Positions 1-5,499 of a DNA stretch of 5,499 nt are shown here, piece after piece. The DNA is from Lachnospiraceae bacterium (lineage in GTDB: Bacteria; Bacillota; Clostridia; Lachnospirales; Lachnospiraceae): positions 1 through 5,499 of the forward strand of contig DNJW01000225.1 of the NCBI GenBank assembly GCA_003488965.1, in the 5' to 3' direction. Both the position numbers and the translations under genes were made by a program. Under the pieces are notes generated by a model, which saw only the letters and a list, made by a program, of their open reading frames with translations, was not told the origin of the DNA and searched no databases. Numbering within the stretch: the stretch's first letter is position 1; each line of letters opens with the position of its first letter.

Positions 1-478
1 CGATTCGGATATGCCGGTGATGGCGAAGGCAGCGGAAGTTTTGGATGAGTTGGGAGTTTCTTATGAGATGAGAATTATTTCTGCCCATAGGGAGCCGGAT
101 GTATTTTTCGAGTATGCGAAGACCGCAGAGGAAAAGGGATTTAAGGTGATTATTGCGGGGGCCGGTATGGCTGCCCATCTGCCGGGGATGTGCGCGGCAA
201 TTTTTCCGATGCCTGTAATCGGCATACCGATGCATACTACTTCTTTAGGCGGAAGAGATTCCCTTTATTCGATTGTACAGATGCCGTCAGGGATTCCGGT
301 GGCTACAGTGGCTATTAACGGAGGAACCAATGCAGGGATTCTGGCAGCAAAGATTCTGGCTGTTTCCGATGGAGAGCTGCTTGGACGGGTAAAGGCTTAT
401 GCCGGATCCCTGAAAAAAAGCGTACAGGAAAAAGACGGAAAACTCAGGGAAACTGGCTATAAGAAGTATACAAAATAA
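1..478 (+). CDS. purE: N5-carboxyaminoimidazole ribonucleotide mutase PurE (5' partial)
   Basis: PurE converts N5-CAIR to CAIR (4-carboxy-AIR) in de novo purine synthesis in the cytoplasm. The window opens inside the gene: the first full codon is at base 2 and the visible protein begins DSDMPVM, the end of the N-terminal GSDSD substrate-binding motif, so only about ten residues are missing. The ATG at base 11 is an internal Met, not the start. Visible class I (bacterial) signatures, counted from the first visible residue, are SAHREP at 27-32 with the family's catalytic His at 29, [11 protein letters not shown] at 53-63, and then [20 protein letters not shown]. The 158 visible residues plus the missing start match the usual length of about 160-170. 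The second Gly of the usual GAGGAAHLPG is Met here. The gene ends in TAA and purM follows closely, suggesting one transcript. Identification is very secure. Confidence 0.96.
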   Translation, partial: DSDMPVMAKAAEVLDELGVSYEMRIISAHREPDVFFEYAKTAEEKGFKVIIAGAGMAAHLPGMCAAIFPMPVIGIPMHTTSLGGRDSLYSIVQMPSGIPVATVAINGGTNAGILAAKILAVSDGELLGRVKAYAGSLKKSVQEKDGKLRETGYKKYTK

Positions 479-503
479 AGCAGGAGAATTTATGGGAAGC
501 AAC

Positions 504-508
504 GGAGG
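504..508 (+). promoter_or_regulatory. Ribosome binding site that decides the purM start
   Basis: GGAGG lies 7 bases before the ATG at 516, an ideal Shine-Dalgarno arrangement. A second in-frame ATG at 492 has its own weaker AGGAG at 482-486 with a 5-base gap. The protein from 516 begins [14 protein letters not shown], which matches how PurM proteins start, so 516 is preferred. Starting at 492 would add eight residues (MGSNGGKI) with no family counterpart. Confidence 0.75.
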
Positions 509-515
509 AAAAATT

Positions 516-1541
516 ATGGATTATAAACAGGCCGGTGTAGATATTGAGGCAGGATATCAGTCAGTAGAATTAATGAAAAAATATGTAAAAGAAACCATGC
601 GGCCGGAAGTGCTTGGAGGCTTAGGCGGTTTTTCAGGGGCATTTTCGCTGGCTGCTATGAAAGAGATGGAAAGACCTACTCTGGTGTCGGGCACTGACGG
701 CGTGGGTACCAAACTGAAGCTGGCATTTTTGCTGGATAAACACGATACGGTAGGAATTGACTGTGTGGCAATGTGCGTAAACGATATTGCATGCGCGGGC
801 GGCGAGCCTTTATTTTTCCTTGATTACATAGCATGCGGAAAAAATTATCCGGAGAAGATTGCAACGATAGTAAAAGGGGTGGCGGAAGGATGCAGGCAGT
901 CCGGCGCGGCTCTGATTGGCGGAGAGACTGCGGAAATGCCGGGATTTTATCCGGAGAGTGAATATGATCTGGCGGGCTTTGCAGTAGGCGTGGTAGATGA
1001 GAAGGATTTGATTACTGGAAAGGGCATAAATCCGGGCGATGTGCTGGTTGGAATTGCATCTTCCGGCGTCCACAGCAATGGTTTTTCCTTGGTAAGAAAA
1101 ATATTTGATATGACAAGGGAAGGCTTGGATACTTATTATGATGAATTAGGGAAAACGTTGGGTGAGGCATTGCTTGCACCCACCAAGATATATGTCAAGG
1201 CGTTAAAAGAAATAAAAGCGGCCGGCATTACGGTAAAAGGATGCAGCCACATTACGGGAGGCGGTTTTTACGAGAATATCCCAAGGATGCTGCCGGAAGG
1301 AGTATGTGCCCGGATAAGAAAGGACAGCTATGAGATACCTGCGATTTTCCGGCTTTTGCAGGAAAAGGGCGGGCTGGAAGAAAAAATGATGTATAATACG
1401 TATAATATGGGGATTGGAATGGTGCTTGCCTTTGAAAAGGGGCAGGAAAATGCGGCTATGGAGGCCATCCGTGCCGCCGGCGAGGTGCCTTATCTTATAG
1501 GATATGCGGAGGCCGGGGAGAAAGGGGTTGTCCTATGCTGA
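516..1541 (+). CDS. purM: Phosphoribosylformylglycinamidine cyclo-ligase (AIR synthetase) PurM
   Basis: PurM uses ATP to close FGAM into aminoimidazole ribonucleotide (AIR), the imidazole ring step of purine synthesis, in the cytoplasm. From the ATG at 516 the protein is 341 residues, close to the 340-350 usual for the family. Visible signatures are AGVDIEAGY at 6-14, LGGFSGAF at 36-43, the nucleotide-binding [14 protein letters not shown] at 58-71, AMCVNDI at 85-91, EPLFFLDY at 97-104, [11 protein letters not shown] at 135-145, [14 protein letters not shown] at 182-195 and [16 protein letters not shown] at 245-260. This is the PurM/PurL-type AIRS N-terminal and C-terminal domain order with no gap. 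The gene lies between purE and purN, and its last 7 bases overlap purN, so the two are probably translationally coupled. A start at 492 is possible but less likely. Confidence 0.97.
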   Translation: MDYKQAGVDIEAGYQSVELMKKYVKETMRPEVLGGLGGFSGAFSLAAMKEMERPTLVSGTDGVGTKLKLAFLLDKHDTVGIDCVAMCVNDIACAGGEPLFFLDYIACGKNYPEKIATIVKGVAEGCRQSGAALIGGETAEMPGFYPESEYDLAGFAVGVVDEKDLITGKGINPGDVLVGIASSGVHSNGFSLVRKIFDMTREGLDTYYDELGKTLGEALLAPTKIYVKALKEIKAAGITVKGCSHITGGGFYENIPRMLPEGVCARIRKDSYEIPAIFRLLQEKGGLEEKMMYNTYNMGIGMVLAFEKGQENAAMEAIRAAGEVPYLIGYAEAGEKGVVLC

Positions 1542-2185
1542 GAGCCGTAGTATGTGTATCCGGCGGAGGAACAAATCTGCAGGCAATTATAGATGGCATA
1601 AAGAACGGCAGAATAGGCAATACAGAAATTGTTCGGGTTATCAGTAATAATAAAAATGCCTATGCCTTAAAAAGGGCAGAAGAAAACCATATTCCGTCCG
1701 TCTGCATATCTCCTAAAGACTATGCGGACCGCGGGGAATTTAATCGGGCATTTTTGGAAGCGGTGCAAAAAGCATCGCCGGATCTTATCGTGCTGGCAGG
1801 ATTTCTTGTGGTGATACCGGAAGAAATAATTGCGGAATATAGAAATAGAATTATTAATATACATCCATCCCTGATTCCGTCTTTCTGTGGCACAGGATAT
1901 TATGGGTTAAAGGTACATGAGAGGGTGTTGGAGAGGGGAGTAAAGATTACAGGGGCAACTGTACATTTTGTAGATGAAGGTACGGATACCGGACCGATTA
2001 TTCTGCAGAAACCGGTAGAGGTGAAGGAAGACGATACGCCGGAAATTTTACAGAAACGTGTGATGGAACAGGCGGAGTGGATTATTTTGCCGGAAGCCAT
2101 CAATGCGATAGCAGAGGGGCGGGTAGAAGTAAAGAATGGCAAATGTAGAATTCGAAAGGACGGAAAGGACAGGGATAACGGATGA
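1535..2185 (+). CDS. purN: Phosphoribosylglycinamide formyltransferase PurN
   Basis: PurN transfers a formyl group from 10-formyltetrahydrofolate to GAR, giving FGAR. The protein is 216 residues, slightly longer than the usual 190-210. The N-terminal [14 protein letters not shown] at 6-19 is the phosphate-binding loop for GAR. The catalytic triad known from E. coli PurN (Asn106, His108, Asp144) aligns with N108 and H110 in INIHPSLIP and D151 in DEGTDTGPI. Two departures from the textbook sequence are visible: about five extra residues (CGTGYYG, 118-124) after HPSLIPSF, and Trp182 in EAEWIILP, where the usual motif has EH before YP. The tail after about 200 is basic and variable. The start ATG overlaps the purM stop (ATGCTGA), with GGGG at 1524-1527 as ribosome binding site, and the stop overlaps purD (ATGA). 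The catalytic residues are intact, so the enzyme should be active. Confidence 0.96.
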   Translation: MLRAVVCVSGGGTNLQAIIDGIKNGRIGNTEIVRVISNNKNAYALKRAEENHIPSVCISPKDYADRGEFNRAFLEAVQKASPDLIVLAGFLVVIPEEIIAEYRNRIINIHPSLIPSFCGTGYYGLKVHERVLERGVKITGATVHFVDEGTDTGPIILQKPVEVKEDDTPEILQKRVMEQAEWIILPEAINAIAEGRVEVKNGKCRIRKDGKDRDNG

Positions 2186-3453
2186 AGGTATTGATTGTTG
2201 GAAGCGGAGGGAGAGAGCATGCGATTGCAGCAAGCGTGGCAAAAAGCCCAAAGGTAGATAAGATTTATTGTGCGCCGGGCAATGCAGGCATAGAAGGTCT
2301 GGCGGAATGTATCCCGGTGGGAGCTATGGAATTTAACAAAATTACTGCTTTCGCAAAAGAAAAAGATATTGATTTGACAATTGTGGGGATGGATGACCCT
2401 TTGGTAGGCGGACTTGTAGACCAACTGGAGTCGGCGGGGCTCCGTGCTTTTGGACCGAGGAAGAATGCGGCCATACTGGAAGGCAGCAAGGCATTTTCCA
2501 AGGATTTGATGAAAAAATATCACATTCCTACAGCGGAATATGAGACCTTTGATGACCCGAAGGCAGCGGAAGCGTATCTGGAAAATGCGGATTTTCCGGT
2601 AGTTTTGAAAGCGGACGGCCTTGCGCTCGGAAAAGGTGTGCTAATCTGTCAGGATTTGGAGGAAGCAAAAGAAGGCGTAAAATCCATTATGCTGGATAAA
2701 AAGTTTGGTTCTGCAGGAAATAAGATGGTCATTGAAGAATTTATGACCGGAAGGGAAGTATCGGTGCTGTCTTTTGTGGATGGAAAAACGATTAAAACCA
2801 TGACCTCTGCCCAGGACCATAAACGTGCGCTGGATGGGGATGAGGGACCCAATACCGGCGGCATGGGAACTTTTTCTCCCAGCCCGTTTTATACGGAGGA
2901 AGTGGATGAATTCTGCAAGAAATACATATATCAGCCTACGGTGGATGCTATGGCAGCGGAAGGAAGGGAGTTTAAGGGAGTAATCTTCTTCGGGCTGATG
3001 CTGACAAAGAATGGACCGAAAGTACTGGAGTACAATGCCAGATTCGGCGACCCGGAAGCACAGGTAGTTCTTCCGAGAATGAAAAATGATATTATAGATG
3101 TGGTACAGGCATGCATTGACGGAAAGCTGGATGAAATTGACCTGCAGTTTGAGGATAATGCTGCTGTCTGCGTGGTTCTTGCTTCAGAGGGATATCCGGT
3201 AAAATACGAAAAAGGTTATGTTATACGGGGGCTGGAGAATTTTGAAGGAAAAGAAGGCTATTACTGTTTCCATGCGGGAACAAAGAAAACGGAGGAAGGA
3301 ATTGTTACAAACGGAGGGAGAGTATTAGGCATTACTGCCAAAGGCAGAGACTTGAAGGAGGCAAGGTCAAATGCTTATCAGGCAACGCAATGGGTTGCAT
3401 TTGAAAATAAGTATATGCGAAATGATATAGGAAAAGCAATTGAGGAGGTATAG
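2182..3453 (+). CDS. purD: Phosphoribosylamine-glycine ligase (GAR synthetase) PurD
   Basis: PurD joins glycine to 5-phosphoribosylamine with ATP, forming GAR, the substrate of PurN next to it. The protein is 423 residues, the normal family length. Domain order is clear: N-terminal domain starting [16 protein letters not shown]; hinge with GPRKNAAILEGSKAFSK at 91-107; ATP-grasp domain with VLKADGLALGKGVLI at 141-155, VIEEFMTGREVSV at 183-195, DHKRALDGDEGPNTGGMGTF at 212-231, and the metal/ATP-binding LEYNARFGDPEAQVVLPR at 282-299; and a C-terminal domain to 423. The common VGPExPL segment reads VGMDDPLV here (68-75). The ATG overlaps the purN stop by 4 bases (ATGA), with AGGG at 2171-2174 as a modest ribosome binding site, so reinitiation after purN is likely. 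The end of the gene carries the ribosome binding site of the next gene. Confidence 0.97.
   Translation: MKVLIVGSGGREHAIAASVAKSPKVDKIYCAPGNAGIEGLAECIPVGAMEFNKITAFAKEKDIDLTIVGMDDPLVGGLVDQLESAGLRAFGPRKNAAILEGSKAFSKDLMKKYHIPTAEYETFDDPKAAEAYLENADFPVVLKADGLALGKGVLICQDLEEAKEGVKSIMLDKKFGSAGNKMVIEEFMTGREVSVLSFVDGKTIKTMTSAQDHKRALDGDEGPNTGGMGTFSPSPFYTEEVDEFCKKYIYQPTVDAMAAEGREFKGVIFFGLMLTKNGPKVLEYNARFGDPEAQVVLPRMKNDIIDVVQACIDGKLDEIDLQFEDNAAVCVVLASEGYPVKYEKGYVIRGLENFEGKEGYYCFHAGTKKTEEGIVTNGGRVLGITAKGRDLKEARSNAYQATQWVAFENKYMRNDIGKAIEEV
3443..3448 (+). promoter_or_regulatory. Ribosome binding site inside the purD end, sets the downstream start
   Basis: AGGAGG, a perfect Shine-Dalgarno core, sits in the last codons of purD, 9 bases before the ATG at 3458. 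It argues for that ATG over the in-frame TTG at 3440, which would place this same motif inside the coding sequence and add six residues (MRRYST). It also couples translation of the zinc-ribbon gene to purD. Confidence 0.8.
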
Positions 3454-3457
3454 TACT

Positions 3458-3946
3458 ATGGCTATGGATGCGGCAAGAAGGGAAGCCCTAAAGATGGAGG
3501 CATTAGGCATTACCAACTATAACAGGCCGTATATATGCGAGAAATGCGGCGGTCTTATGATATTTAAGGGATGTGGGGAATATGAATGCGAAGACTGTGC
3601 TTTGAAGGGTTATGACGATTATGGAAAGGTACGTAATTATATCGAGGGCCATGCCGGTGCGAATTCGGCGGAAATTGAAGCCAATACCGGTGTGAGCCAG
3701 AAATCCATCCGGCAGATGCTAAAGGAATCCAAACTGGAGATTGCGGCTGATTCCGTAGCATTTATGCGGTGTGAAATGTGCGGGGCCGATATCCGTTCCG
3801 GAAGATTCTGTCAAAAATGCGAAGTGACTTATCATAGAGAGAAAGAAAAGCAGATGCGGGAAAGAATAAAAGGGTTCGGGCTTGAAAACGAAGAAGAAAG
3901 AAGGGAACGCCAGAAAGGTGAAAAGAGGTTCCTTCGTGAGAAATAA
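3458..3946 (+). CDS. Zinc ribbon - HTH - zinc ribbon protein, YvyF/TIGR03826-like
   Basis: This is a 162-residue cytoplasmic protein with no signal peptide or membrane segment. Two treble-cysteine zinc sites are visible: CEKC at 27-30 with CEDC at 44-47, and CEMC at 105-108 with CQKC at 118-121. Between them, about 54-95, lies a predicted helix-turn-helix-like module (SAEIEANTGVSQKSIRQML at 70-88, then KESKLEI). The tail after about 125 is very rich in Lys, Arg and Glu and probably helical. This layout and the GADIRSGRFCQKC segment resemble the B. subtilis YvyF 'flagellar operon protein' family (TIGR03826), which such proteins are often named after or called MerR-like; its biochemical role is not established. 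The start is 4 bases after the purD stop, so it is very likely co-transcribed with the purine genes. Nucleic-acid or protein binding is an inference from the fold. The family assignment is from memory and moderate; the cysteine pattern is certain. Confidence 0.85.
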   Translation: MAMDAARREALKMEALGITNYNRPYICEKCGGLMIFKGCGEYECEDCALKGYDDYGKVRNYIEGHAGANSAEIEANTGVSQKSIRQMLKESKLEIAADSVAFMRCEMCGADIRSGRFCQKCEVTYHREKEKQMRERIKGFGLENEEERRERQKGEKRFLREK

Positions 3947-3973
3947 AAGGTTACTTTCCTAAAAATACGGTTT

Positions 3974-3980
3974 AGAGAGG
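3974..3980 (+). promoter_or_regulatory. Ribosome binding site of the SH3 protein gene
   Basis: AGAGAGG lies 8 bases before the ATG at 3989 and fits a Shine-Dalgarno site. The 42-base gap between the two genes (3947-3988) shows no convincing -35/-10 pair and no strong hairpin, so the gene is probably read through from the purine operon, although a weak internal promoter cannot be excluded. Confidence 0.6.
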
Positions 3981-3988
3981 AAATACAG

Positions 3989-5395
3989 ATGAGGATAACA
4001 TTAGGAAGAAAATTGATTACCATTATATCAGGCTTTGTTCTGGCTGCCGTTGTTTTCACCGGTACGCCTGCAGTGGGCAGGGCATATCAGCCGACGGTAG
4101 GAATTGTGTCGGCTGCTGCAGCAAAGGTGAGGAAGGAGCCGAGTACTTCCAGCGATGTGGTAGGAAGCATTTTAAAGGGCAGCAGCGTTACCGTTACGGA
4201 CGAGGTTACAGACAGTGCAGGGACAATGTGGTATAAAGTAACCTTGGAGAACAGCACGGGATATATCCGTTCTGATTTGCTTATTAAGGCAACGGTATCA
4301 ACGCCGAATACACAGACAGTATCACTGGCATCAAACAACAGCAAGCCTGCGGCTACTTCGGTAAAACAGATTGCGGAAACCAAGGCTTATGTAAATTATA
4401 AAAGTGTTGTCGTGCGTCAGGGAGCTTCCAAGGAGCATGAAGTCATGGGTTCGGTGACGGAAAATACGCCTGTTATTATTACCGGAGAGGCAAATGCAAA
4501 TGACGGAAGGAAATGGTACCAGATACGGTATACCAATCAGTCAGGGCGTGAAGTGGTCGGTTTTGTCAGATCCGATCTGCTGACGATAGGTGATCCTCCT
4601 GCGGCGGCAGCACCGGCGGAAACCCAAGAGCCTGCCCCGGCAGAGGGAGAAGAAGCAGGAGGAGAAGAAAACGGTGAAGCGCCGGAGGGAGAAGAGGCTC
4701 CGGCAGAAGGAGATGCGGAAGGGGAAGGAGAAGCCCCGGCAGAACCGGAACCGGCTCCGGAACCCGAAACAAAACCGGATTATGAAATGGTATATACCCA
4801 GAATGACGAGGGCGTGGAGGAATGGTTCTTATACGATAATATTAACGGGACAAGACAAGCTTTGTCTAATCTGCAGGCAGCTGCAGAAGCAGGGGCGAGC
4901 AAGGGAAGCGATGACAGCGAGCAGCTTTCGGTTCAAAAGATCATTATCATTGTCTTGGCAGCAGCAGCAGCCATCTTGGCAGTTATTGTTGTCTTGCTTA
5001 TTTTCAAAATAAGGGATTTGAATGACGACGATTATGATGATGACGATGACGACGACGATGATGATGATGAAGACGACGATGATGAAGATACGGACGAAGG
5101 GGATGATGACGGCAGCGACGAGGAGGAGGAAAGCAAGCCGAAAAAGAAAAGATTCCGCAAGAGAACAATGGCGGATAATCTGGAAGCCGTTCATAGTGCC
5201 GGTTCCGCAAAAATAGCCCAGGAAAAGGAAAAAGGAAATATTACAATAAAGAATGTGGAATATATTCCTGAAGAAGAGCCTTTTGAGCCGGGAAAGGCTG
5301 TTATATCCAAGCCCCCGAAAAGGAAGGCAAAGAATTTCCTGATAGATGACGATGAGTTCGAGTTTGAGTTTTTGAATATGGACGACAGAAATTAG
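3989..5395 (+). CDS. Membrane-anchored SH3-domain protein with poly-Asp cytoplasmic tail
   Basis: The 468-residue protein has a clear modular build. Residues 1-32 look like a signal peptide: MRITLGRK, a hydrophobic core at about 9-23, and a likely cleavage near GRA at 30-32. Two bacterial SH3 (SH3b, cell-wall-binding type) domains follow, at about 38-100 (KVRKEPSTSSDVVGSI, then WYKV and GYIRSDLL) and 133-200 (VVVRQGASKEHEVMGSV, then WYQI and GFVRSDLL). A Pro/Glu/Ala linker covers about 205-261. A short conserved-looking module, YEMVYTQNDEGVEEWFLYD, lies at 265-283. One transmembrane helix spans about 317-341. The rest should be cytoplasmic: an Asp/Glu block at 346-381, a basic cluster KPKKKRFRKR at 383-392, and a C-terminal stretch ending with alternating acidic and Phe residues (DDDEFEFEFLN). 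A role in sensing or binding the wall is inferred from the SH3 domains; no enzymatic domain is visible. It lies 42 bases after the zinc-ribbon gene. Confidence 0.9.
   Translation: MRITLGRKLITIISGFVLAAVVFTGTPAVGRAYQPTVGIVSAAAAKVRKEPSTSSDVVGSILKGSSVTVTDEVTDSAGTMWYKVTLENSTGYIRSDLLIKATVSTPNTQTVSLASNNSKPAATSVKQIAETKAYVNYKSVVVRQGASKEHEVMGSVTENTPVIITGEANANDGRKWYQIRYTNQSGREVVGFVRSDLLTIGDPPAAAAPAETQEPAPAEGEEAGGEENGEAPEGEEAPAEGDAEGEGEAPAEPEPAPEPETKPDYEMVYTQNDEGVEEWFLYDNINGTRQALSNLQAAAEAGASKGSDDSEQLSVQKIIIIVLAAAAAILAVIVVLLIFKIRDLNDDDYDDDDDDDDDDDEDDDDEDTDEGDDDGSDEEEESKPKKKRFRKRTMADNLEAVHSAGSAKIAQEKEKGNITIKNVEYIPEEEPFEPGKAVISKPPKRKAKNFLIDDDEFEFEFLNMDDRN
4601..4771 (+). repeat. Low-complexity Pro/Glu/Ala/Gly linker coding region
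   Basis: The coding strand is a purine-rich run of imperfect GAAGGAGAA-, CCGGCA- and GCTCCGGAA-type units encoding residues 205-261 of the SH3 protein, with recurring EGE, APAE and EPAP words. It probably forms an extended spacer that holds the SH3 domains away from the membrane. Such runs tend to vary in length between strains. They also create long open frames in other phases, which are not genes. Confidence 0.8.
4937..5011 (+). other. Transmembrane segment of the SH3 protein
   Basis: This encodes residues 317-341, a run of Ile, Val, Leu and Ala (KIIIIVLAAAAAILAVIVVL, then LIFKI) long enough to cross the membrane once. It is followed by K340 and R342, which act as a stop-transfer signal. 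With the N-terminal signal peptide this predicts the SH3 domains outside and the C-terminal tail inside. Confidence 0.88.
5024..5131 (+). repeat. GAY/GAR codon run encoding a poly-Asp/Glu block
   Basis: Codons 346-381 of the SH3 protein are almost all GAT, GAC, GAA or GAG, including eleven Asp codons in a row (350-360). GAT and GAC are mixed irregularly, so this is not a pure trinucleotide repeat. The reverse strand reads as ATC/GTC (Ile/Val) codons and so imitates a hydrophobic membrane protein that is not real. Confidence 0.9.
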
Positions 5396-5402
5396 GGCGA
5401 AA

Positions 5403-5449
5403 AGAAGTTCTAATCGCTCGCAGCAAGGGCTGCTTCGTGAAGAACTTCT
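5403..5449 (+). terminator. Nested inverted repeat after the last gene, possible terminator
   Basis: Perfect 9-base arms AGAAGTTCT (5403-5411) and AGAACTTCT (5441-5449) enclose a second pairing, TCGC (5414-5417) with GTGA (5437-5440, one G-U pair), and an inner stem GCAGC (5420-5424) with GCTGC (5429-5433) around an AAGG loop. The structure starts 7 bases after the SH3 gene stop, as expected for a terminator. However, the + strand has no U-run after it (AATATAATAGG follows). On the - strand the hairpin is followed by TTTTCG, a short T-tract, so it may serve a convergent gene, or be a regulatory hairpin or a dispersed repeat. Confidence 0.42.
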
Positions 5450-5451
5450 AA

Positions 5452-5457
5452 TATAAT
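5452..5457 (+). promoter_or_regulatory. Candidate -10 box TATAAT
   Basis: A perfect TATAAT begins 2 bases after the hairpin. It could be the -10 element of a promoter reading out of the window. No good -35 is found: the hexamer at a 17-base spacing (5429-5434, GCTGCT) is poor, and there is no extended -10 TG. AT-rich chance is a real alternative. Confidence 0.25.
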
Positions 5458-5499
5458 AGGAAATTACGCCACAGCGTTGTGAGAAGCCAACAAGAATTT
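5458..5499. other. Unassigned sequence at the window end
   Basis: No start codon with a ribosome binding site, coding frame or RNA gene can be supported here. Only a 16-base patch at 5466-5481 (ACGC, CACA, GCGT, TGTG) shows minor symmetry. Confidence 0.4.

Noticed and set aside
11..13. ATG at base 11 as the purE start
   Set aside because: The codons before it (from base 2) encode DSD of the conserved GSDSD motif in frame, so the true start is upstream of the window.
1900..2523. 207-residue open frame on the - strand across the purN/purD junction
   Set aside because: It lies fully antisense to two clearly conserved enzymes, and its sequence resembles no recognised family.
3947..3988. Possible promoter or terminator between the zinc-ribbon and SH3 genes
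   Set aside because: No -35/-10 pair with proper spacing and no stem longer than three or four pairs was found; only a ribosome binding site is supported.
4590..5012. 140-residue Lys/Arg-rich + strand open frame in another phase of the SH3 gene
   Set aside because: It arises from shifted reading of the purine-rich linker; the in-phase protein has a signal peptide, SH3 domains and a membrane helix.
4829..5194. Open frame on the - strand with a long Ile/Val-rich, membrane-like sequence
   Set aside because: It is the antisense image of the poly-Asp codons (GAT/GAC read as ATC/GTC) and has no ribosome binding site; the + strand gene explains the region.
5466..5481. Two alternative 4-base hairpins (ACGC/GCGT and CACA/TGTG) as a possible switch
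   Set aside because: The stems are only four pairs long and overlap in a 16-base patch, which is easily due to chance.

Overview
The window reads as a stretch of a Firmicutes (Clostridia) chromosome, most likely from the Lachnospiraceae or a close relative. This rests on the style of the purine enzymes (for example the [11 protein letters not shown] loop in PurE and the CGTGYYG insert in PurN), strong GGAGG-type ribosome binding sites, moderate GC content, and tightly packed genes all on the + strand. The assignment comes from remembered family patterns, not from a search.

Bases 1-3453 hold the distal part of a de novo purine (IMP) biosynthesis operon in the order purE (5' end cut by the window), purM, purN, purD. 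purM/purN and purN/purD overlap by 7 and 4 bases, so translation is probably coupled. PurD makes GAR from phosphoribosylamine, PurN formylates GAR, PurM closes the imidazole ring to AIR, and PurE moves the carboxyl group to give CAIR. purC, purF, purL/Q/S, purB and purH are not between these genes and must lie upstream or elsewhere.

Bases 3458-3946 hold a small gene 4 bases after purD, with its ribosome binding site inside the end of purD. It encodes a cytoplasmic zinc ribbon - helix-turn-helix - zinc ribbon protein resembling the YvyF/TIGR03826 'flagellar operon protein' family, although no flagellar gene is visible. Bases 3989-5395 encode an exported, membrane-anchored protein: signal peptide, two bacterial SH3 domains, a Pro/Glu/Ala-rich linker, one transmembrane segment, then a cytoplasmic tail with an extreme poly-aspartate block followed by a basic cluster. 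These two genes have no obvious purine role and are the least explained part of the window.

The last 104 bases are non-coding as far as can be seen. A 47-base nested inverted repeat begins 7 bases after the last stop codon and is followed at once by a perfect TATAAT hexamer. It may be a terminator, a regulatory hairpin or a copy of a dispersed repeat. No tRNA, rRNA, CRISPR array, insertion sequence or riboswitch was seen.
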